DNA from: Propioniciclava soli
Lineage (GTDB): Bacteria; Actinomycetota; Actinomycetes; Propionibacteriales; Propionibacteriaceae
Direction of reading: 5' to 3'
Assembly (NCBI RefSeq): GCF_014858005.1
Contig: NZ_JACYOT010000016.1
Location: forward strand, 57,362 to 121,361
Length of the DNA: 64,000 nt
Of this stretch, positions 59,514-64,000 are shown in pieces; the stretch's first letter is position 1; every line of letters starts with the position of its first letter. The notes below the pieces were generated by a model. That model had not been told where the DNA came from. It ran no database searches and saw only the letters and a program-made list of their open reading frames with translations. The translations under genes and the position numbers were made by a program.

Positions 59514-60473
59514 TCAGGCGGCTCGGGGCAGTCGGCGCCCGACGGTGAACGCGTGCCGGATGCGGGCGGCGAGATCACGGGGGCGGGACAGGTCCTGCCA
59601 TCCCCAGCGGACGATCCACCAGTCCTCGGCCTGGATCAGGGCCTCGCGGCGCTTCTCGGCCATGACGACGTCCGCGGCCGTCCGCCCTGCCGGGACCAGC
59701 GGGCCATACTTCACGGCCCCGTCGAACTCGCCCACGGTGTTGCTTTCGTCCCACGCGAAGTCCACCGTGCCGACCACGCGGCCCGTTGCGTCCCGGATCT
59801 GCCGCTGCAGCGTCGGCGCCGGGATGCCCTCGAGGTGGAACAACGCCCGCGAGCGCGACTCCCCCACCGACTCGCTCAGCGGATCGGCGAGTTCCCAAGC
59901 GGTGCGAGCCCGGCGGACGCCACTGGTGCCCCGGGCCCGCGCCAACGCCTCGGCCACGCCGGCGGCGTCCACCCCCCGTCGCAGCACGACGTCCGCGGCG
60001 GCGACACCCCAGTCGAGGGGCTGGGTGCGCAGCAGATCCACCAGGGTGCGTTGCAGGGTGGTCACGCGGACGCCGTCCACCTCGGTGGCGTCGCTCGCCG
60101 GCACGTTGGCGTCCGACGCCACCAGCAGCGGCGAGCGTCCGCCGTGGGACGCACCGCGAATCACGGTGACGACCCCCAGCCGCTGCACCGGCACGGGCAA
60201 CCCGTGCAGCACCGCGGCCGACGTGTGGCTGACCACGGTCGACGCGCCGAGGTGCGGTTGGGTTGCGCGCACGAGGAGCCGGTGCAGCGTGGCGGCGTCA
60301 CAGGGGGCGGACGCCTCGGACACGCGGCCGGGCACCCACAGATGCGCGCCCCGGCGCAGACGCACGAGCTCGCCGGACCGGATCATCGCGCGGATGCCCG
60401 TGGGGCCCAGGCCCAGGCGGTGGCCCAGCTCGTCGGTGGTGATCAGATGCGGTTCGTCCGTCATGGATCCCAT
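59514..60473 (-). CDS. Winged-helix plus PD-(D/E)XK nuclease-like protein (AbiEi-like / DUF559-like)
   Basis: 319 aa from ATG 60473; ATG 60464 is an alternative. Residues 8-50 look like the AbiEi-type winged helix ('ITTDELGHRLGLGPTGIRAM', 'GELVRLRRGAHLWV'), followed by an AbiEi-like middle domain ('VVSHTSAAVLHGLPVP', 'GVRVTTLQRTLVDLLR'). The C-terminal 110 residues resemble the DUF559/Vsr nuclease fold: Glu in 'ESVGESRSRALFHLEG', Asp in 'VGTVDFAWDE', Glu/Asp in 'VGEFDGAVKYG', and 'EKRREALIQAEDWWIVRWGW'. No partner toxin gene is adjacent. It is bracketed by two related 20-bp repeat arrays. A defence or antitoxin-like role is possible but unproven. Confidence 0.75.
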   Translation of the reverse strand: MGSMTDEPHLITTDELGHRLGLGPTGIRAMIRSGELVRLRRGAHLWVPGRVSEASAPCDAATLHRLLVRATQPHLGASTVVSHTSAAVLHGLPVPVQRLGVVTVIRGASHGGRSPLLVASDANVPASDATEVDGVRVTTLQRTLVDLLRTQPLDWGVAAADVVLRRGVDAAGVAEALARARGTSGVRRARTAWELADPLSESVGESRSRALFHLEGIPAPTLQRQIRDATGRVVGTVDFAWDESNTVGEFDGAVKYGPLVPAGRTAADVVMAEKRREALIQAEDWWIVRWGWQDLSRPRDLAARIRHAFTVGRRLPRAA

Positions 60474-60554
60474 CCGAGCACGTCAGGTCACCGCACACCA
60501 TGGCCAGGTGTTGGCCATCCGGGGCCAGGTGTTGGCAGTGGTGGAGAACGGGGT

Positions 60555-60764
60555 GCCACCCTGCCGTTGGAGCCGCCACCCTGCCCTTACCGACGCCACC
60601 CTGTCCTTCTCCACGCCACCCTGCCCCAGACGCACCACCCCAGCGTTGCAACAGCAGGGTGGTGGGACTCGCATGGGGAAGCGATCCCAGCGACAGGGAG
60701 GCAACCCCAACGACAGGGTGCCGACCCCAACGACAGGGTGCCGACGCCAACCACAGGGAGGCTG
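60555..60764. repeat. Array 2: 20-bp units of opposite polarity around a 32-bp hairpin-like core
   Basis: Left half: GCCACCCTG units at 60555, 60575, 60595 and 60615, exactly 20 bp apart (one has GCCACCCTGT). Core: 60633-60664, the same length as the core of array 1 and matching it at about 27 of 32 positions. Right half: CAGGG units at 60655, 60694, 60714, 60734 and 60754, with a decayed copy near 60674. The array lies upstream of the nuclease-like gene and downstream of pnp. Confidence 0.9.
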
Positions 60765-60814
60765 CCCCGAACGCCGAGGACGCCGCCCCCGCGGGGTCGA
60801 CCGCCCCCGGACGC

Positions 60815-60852
60815 GGCGATGCCGGGCCACCGAACGGTGACCCGGCATCGCC
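60815..60852 (-). terminator. Hairpin terminator after pnp
   Basis: Arms 60815-60831 and 60836-60852 pair at 16 of 17 positions around GAAC, with the single mismatch allowing a G-U pair in RNA. It starts 11 nt after the pnp stop. No U-tract. Confidence 0.7.
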
Positions 60853-60862
60853 GAGGGGGTGA

Positions 60863-63100
60863 TCAGGCCTCGGCCGGAGCCTCGTCCTTCGACTCGCCAG
60901 CGGCCTCCGCCTTGGCCTCCACGACCGGGATCAGCGACAGCTTGCCGCGATCGTCGATCTCGGAGATCTCGACCTGGAGCTTCTGGCCCACGCTGACGAC
61001 GTCCTCGACGTTCTCGACGCGCTGGCCGTTGTTCAGCTCGCGGAGCTTGCTGATGTGCAGCAGGCCGTCCTTGCCGGGCATGAGTGAGATGAACGCGCCG
61101 AACGGCATGGTCTTCACGACGGTGCCGAGGTAGCGCTCACCCTTCTCGGGCATGGTCGGGTTCGCGATGGCGTTGACGGCCGAGCGGGCGGCCTCCGCGG
61201 CCTCCCCGTTCGTCGCCCCGATGTAGATCGTGCCGTCGTCCTCGATGGAGAGGTTGGCGCCGGTGTCGTCCTGGATCTGGTTGATCACCTTGCCCTTGGG
61301 CCCGATGACCTCGCCGATCTTGTCGACCGGGATCTTCACCGTGATGATGCGCGGCGCGAACAGGCTCATCTCGTCCGGGGAGTCGATAGCCTCGCTCATC
61401 ACGTCGAGCAGCGTGTGGCGCGCCTCGCGGGCCTGCAGCAGCGCCGCGCCGAGCACGTCGGCGGGGATGCCGTCGAGCTTGGTGTCGAGCTGCAGGGCGG
61501 TGACGAACTCGCGCGTGCCGGCGACCTTGAAGTCCATGTCGCCGAGGGCGTCCTCGGCGCCGAGGATGTCGGTGAGCGCGACGTAGCGCATCTCACCGTC
61601 GATCTCCGCGCTCATGAGGCCCATCGCGATGCCCGCGACCGGCGCGGCCAGCGGCACACCGGCGTTGAGCAGCGAGAGCGTCGAGGCGCACACCGAGCCC
61701 ATGGACGTCGACCCGTTCGAGCCGAGCGCCTCGGACACCTGGCGGATCGCGTACGGGAACTCCTCGCGCGAGGGCAGCACGGGCACCAGGGCCCGCTCGG
61801 CCAGCGCGCCGTGGCCGATCTCGCGGCGCTTCGGCGACCCGACGCGGCCGGTCTCACCGGTCGAGTAGGGCGGGAAGTTGTAGTTGTGCATGTACCGCTT
61901 CGTCGTCTCCGGCGCCAGCGTGTCGAGCTTCTGCTCCATGTCGAGCATGTTCAGCGTGGAGACGCCCAAGATCTGGGTCTCCCCGCGCATGAACAGCGCC
62001 GAGCCGTGCACGCGCGGGATCACGCCGACCTCGGCGCTCAGCGTGCGGATGTCGCGGGTGCCGCGGCCGTCGATGCGGACGCCCTCGGTGAGGGTCTTGC
62101 CGCGCACCACCTTCTTGGTCAGCGCGCGGAACGCACCGGTGACCTCCTTCTCGCGGCCCTCGAAGCGGCCACCGACCTCCTGGCGGACGGCGGCGAGCAA
62201 CTCCTCGGTGGACGTCTCGCGCTCCACCTTGCCGGCGATGCTCATGACGGCCTGCAGGCGCTCGCTGGCGGCGTCCGCCACGGCGGCGTAGACGTCGTCC
62301 TCGTAGTCCTTGAACACCGGGAAGACGCTCATGGCCTTGGGCAGCTGGTTGGCCAGCTCGATCTGCGCCTCGCACAGCGCCTTGATGAACGGCTTGGCGG
62401 CGTCGAGGCCCTCGGCGACGACCTCTTCGGTCGGCGCGGTCTTGCCGGAGCGCACGAAGTTGACGGTGCTCTCAGTGCCACCGGCCTCGACCATCATGAT
62501 CGCGACGTCACCGTCGGGCAGGACGCGGCCGGCGACGGCCATGTCGAACGTCGAGTCCTCCATCTGCGCCACGGTCGGGAAACCGACCCACTGGTCACCG
62601 ATGAGCGACACGCGGATGCCACCGACCGGGCCGGAGAACGGCAGGCCGGCGAGCGTGGTGGACGCCGAGGCGGCGTTGATGGCCAGCACGTCGTAGCGCA
62701 CGTCGGGGTTGAGCGCCATGACGGTGACGACGACCTGGACCTCGTTGCGCAGGCCCTTGACGAAGCAGGGGCGCAGCGGGCGGTCGATGAGGCGGCAGGC
62801 GAGGATCGCGTTCTCGCTGGGGCGCCCCTCGCGGCGGAAGAACGAGCCGGGGATGCGGCCCGCAGCGTACATGCGCTCCTCGACGTCAACCGTCAGCGGG
62901 AAGAAGTCGATCGCGTCACGCGGGTTGTTCTGGGCGGTGGTCGCGCTCAGCAGCATCGTGTCCTCGTCGAGGTACACGGCCGCCGAGCCGTTCGCCTGCC
63001 GGGCCAGCAGCCCGGACTCGAAGCGGACGACGTGCTTGCCGTACGAGCCGTTGTCAATGACGGCCTCCGTGAAGCGGAGGTCAGGTCCCTCCATGGCCAT
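60863..63100 (-). CDS. pnp: Polyribonucleotide nucleotidyltransferase (PNPase/GpsI)
   Basis: 745 aa from ATG 63100 (AGGAAA upstream); ATG 63094 is two codons later. Two RNase PH domains (about 10-150 and 325-550, '[20 protein letters not shown]', '[20 protein letters not shown]'), KH domain '[20 protein letters not shown]' near 600 and S1 domain '[21 protein letters not shown]' near 670 (shown in part). It degrades RNA 3' to 5' with phosphate and can add tails. The acidic tail is typical. It follows rpsO after 332 bp; the leader holds three 16-bp repeats. Confidence 0.96.
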   Translation of the reverse strand: MAMEGPDLRFTEAVIDNGSYGKHVVRFESGLLARQANGSAAVYLDEDTMLLSATTAQNNPRDAIDFFPLTVDVEERMYAAGRIPGSFFRREGRPSENAILACRLIDRPLRPCFVKGLRNEVQVVVTVMALNPDVRYDVLAINAASASTTLAGLPFSGPVGGIRVSLIGDQWVGFPTVAQMEDSTFDMAVAGRVLPDGDVAIMMVEAGGTESTVNFVRSGKTAPTEEVVAEGLDAAKPFIKALCEAQIELANQLPKAMSVFPVFKDYEDDVYAAVADAASERLQAVMSIAGKVERETSTEELLAAVRQEVGGRFEGREKEVTGAFRALTKKVVRGKTLTEGVRIDGRGTRDIRTLSAEVGVIPRVHGSALFMRGETQILGVSTLNMLDMEQKLDTLAPETTKRYMHNYNFPPYSTGETGRVGSPKRREIGHGALAERALVPVLPSREEFPYAIRQVSEALGSNGSTSMGSVCASTLSLLNAGVPLAAPVAGIAMGLMSAEIDGEMRYVALTDILGAEDALGDMDFKVAGTREFVTALQLDTKLDGIPADVLGAALLQAREARHTLLDVMSEAIDSPDEMSLFAPRIITVKIPVDKIGEVIGPKGKVINQIQDDTGANLSIEDDGTIYIGATNGEAAEAARSAVNAIANPTMPEKGERYLGTVVKTMPFGAFISLMPGKDGLLHISKLRELNNGQRVENVEDVVSVGQKLQVEISEIDDRGKLSLIPVVEAKAEAAGESKDEAPAEA

Positions 63101-63258
63101 GGAGTGTTTCCTTTCGTGGGTGCCCACCCGCGCCGGCCAGGGATCGGTCTTCGATCGAGGCCCTCGGGCCCCGCCGGCGCCCACCGCACGGTGGGGCCTC
63201 GCGTCCCGGGAGCCACTACCGAGGACCGCAGGCATGGGCCAGGTGAGCAGTGGACAGG

Positions 63259-63306
63259 TCTTCAGTTGTACTGATCTTCAGTCGTGCTGATCTTCAGTTG
63301 TGCTGG
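63259..63306. repeat. 16-bp tandem repeat, three copies, in the pnp leader
   Basis: TCTTCAGTTGTACTGA (63259-63274), TCTTCAGTCGTGCTGA (63275-63290) and TCTTCAGTTGTGCTGG (63291-63306). The block is AT-rich compared with its surroundings and starts about 160 bp before the pnp start. It may hold the pnp promoter or a protein-binding site. Confidence 0.85.
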
Positions 63307-63338
63307 GCGGACGCCGTGCGTACCACCCGGGTGCGTGG

Positions 63339-63357
63339 CGGACGCCGTCGGCGTCCG
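63339..63357. repeat. Hairpin CGGACGCC-GTC-GGCGTCCG between rpsO and pnp
   Basis: 8-bp perfect stem with a 3-nt loop, same arms as the hairpins in the glp operon. Another unpaired CGGACGCC copy lies 30 bp away at about 63306. The rest of the 332-bp gap between pnp and rpsO (63101-63432) has no coding signal that I can see. Confidence 0.6.
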
Positions 63358-63387
63358 GGAACCACGCTAGCGGCTGGACATGGCTGA

Positions 63388-63415
63388 GAGGGAGTGACCG
63401 CGCGGTCACTCCCTC
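63388..63415 (-). terminator. Perfect 28-bp palindrome after rpsO
   Basis: GAGGGAGTGACCGC and its exact complement form 14-bp arms without spacer, 17 nt after the rpsO stop. In RNA the innermost bases would form the loop. No U-tract. It probably ends or stabilises the rpsO transcript and may limit read-through to pnp. Confidence 0.7.
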
Positions 63416-63432
63416 CCAGGTTCAGTCCAACC

Positions 63433-63696
63433 TCACCGACGCAGACCGAGGCGGGCGATCAGCGAGCGGTAGTGCTCGATGTCCTGCTTCGCCACGTAGT
63501 TCAAGAGGCGGCGACGCTGGCCGACGAGCAGCATGAGGCCGCGGCGGCTGTGGTGGTCACCCTTGTGCTCCTTGAGGTGCTCGGTCAGGTGCGCGATGCG
63601 CTTGGTCAGGAGCGCGATCTGGACGTCGGGGGAACCCGTGTCGCCCGGCTTCGTCGCGTACTCCTCGATCGTGGCCTTCTTCGTTGCGGCATCCAT
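63433..63696 (-). CDS. rpsO: 30S ribosomal protein S15
   Basis: 87 aa from ATG 63696 with GGGGAG upstream. '[20 protein letters not shown]', '[20 protein letters not shown]', '[20 protein letters not shown]' cover the whole S15 fold, including the RNA-binding His/Asp/Ser loop. It binds the 16S rRNA central domain. In the rpsO-pnp order usual in bacteria. Confidence 0.97.
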   Translation of the reverse strand: MDAATKKATIEEYATKPGDTGSPDVQIALLTKRIAHLTEHLKEHKGDHHSRRGLMLLVGQRRRLLNYVAKQDIEHYRSLIARLGLRR

Positions 63697-63904
63697 GTGC
63701 TGCTCCCCTCGTCCGTTGCGCGGCGCCGGTCCCGGTGTGGGTGGCTCTCTTGATCCGCGGGCGTCCTGACGCCAAGGGTCCACTCTACCGGACGCCGGCC
63801 GCACCGGCCACTTGGCGCCTCCGGCTCCCCATTCCGGGTTCCTTGACGCGCCCCGGGGGGCTGAGTAGCTTTCTTCAACACCTCCCCCCAGCCAGTGAGG
63901 CCCC

Positions 63905-64000
63905 ATGAACACGCTGCTCGTCGCCCGCGTGGCGTCCCTCCCCGGCTGGTTGCCTGCGGCGCTCCCCGGCTGGTTGCCTGCGGCGCTCCCCGGCTGGTTG
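63905..64000 (+). CDS. Start of an unidentified gene with 8-residue repeats, truncated by window edge
   Basis: ATG 63905 with GAGG about 7 nt upstream and a TAGCTT box near 63867-63872. Only 32 codons are visible: a hydrophobic start '[19 protein letters not shown]' that then repeats LPGWLPAA, coded by exact 24-bp tandem units (63938-63961, 63962-63985, partial to 64000). It may be a membrane or exported protein start. The family cannot be judged, and the frame beyond the edge is unknown. Confidence 0.45.
   Translation, partial: MNTLLVARVASLPGWLPAALPGWLPAALPGWL

Noticed and set aside
59181..60764. CRISPR array
   Set aside because: The period is only 20 bp, units change direction at a central hairpin, unit bodies are not constant repeat plus unique spacer, and no cas gene is present.

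Overview
The window is about 64 kb of very GC-rich DNA (roughly 70% or more by eye). Coding density is high, GTG starts are common and stop/start overlaps of the GTGA or ATGA type are frequent. Family markers point to an actinobacterium: the DUF2469 and DUF2993 (LmeA-like) proteins, a long acidic tail on ribosomal protein S16, a three-subunit succinate dehydrogenase with a single b-type anchor, and the block rpsP-KH-rimM-trmD / ffh-ftsY-smc-mutM-rnc-rpmF-DUF177-coaD-rsmD-recG-rpmB. SLH modules on a cell-wall peptidase and the general gene set would suit Propionibacteriales, but the genus cannot be fixed from the sequence alone. No rRNA, tRNA, phage, plasmid, IS transposase or CRISPR locus was recognised.

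Layout. 1-7.8 kb is a ureide/amide nitrogen cluster: allantoinase, allantoate amidohydrolase and ureidoglycine-glyoxylate aminotransferase run leftward with a truncated GntR regulator. They diverge from a FadR-type regulator, an acetamidase/formamidase and an AtzH-amidase fusion, and a perfect 13-bp operator lies between the two arms. 7.8-11.7 kb holds a GH30 glycosidase, an SLH-M23 peptidase and a TauE/SafE permease. 11.7-29 kb is an information-processing block on the minus strand (dprA, yifB, yraN, rnhB, lepB, rplS, trmD, rimM, khpA, rpsP). It is interrupted by two guest groups: hydrolase, LuxR-type regulator, sugar-lactone oxidase and PLP racemase/aldolase; and sdhCAB. 29-47 kb contains ffh, ftsY, smc, gtrA, mutM, rnc, rpmF, DUF177, coaD, rsmD, recG, rpmB and rnj. 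47-55 kb contains a cytidylate-kinase-like gene, an acetyltransferase, a 255-bp inverted-repeat element, the glycerol cluster glpD-glpF-glpK with a divergent SorC-type regulator, and a xi-class thiol transferase. 55-64 kb contains an LmeA-like lipid-binding protein, dapB, a HAD phosphatase, an acyl-CoA ligase, a nuclease-like gene between two repeat arrays, pnp, rpsO and the start of an unidentified gene.

How the genes work together. The first cluster would take allantoin to allantoate, then ureidoglycine, then glycine plus oxalurate, with two amidases that could process downstream amides. The glycerol cluster imports, phosphorylates and oxidises glycerol to dihydroxyacetone phosphate. SdhCAB feeds the respiratory chain. 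The rest is translation, secretion (SRP, signal peptidase), chromosome (SMC, RecG, MutM) and RNA-decay (RNase III, RNase J, PNPase) housekeeping.

The least explained parts are non-coding. Two arrays of 20-bp units have opposite polarity around a shared 32-bp hairpin and bracket a PD-(D/E)XK-like gene (59.2-60.8 kb). A 255-bp element has 71-bp inverted arms (48.3-48.6 kb). Hairpins of the form CGGACGCC...GGCGTCCG recur between genes. Thirteen genes have a TAnnnT -10 box exactly 6-7 nt before the start codon, implying leaderless mRNAs.
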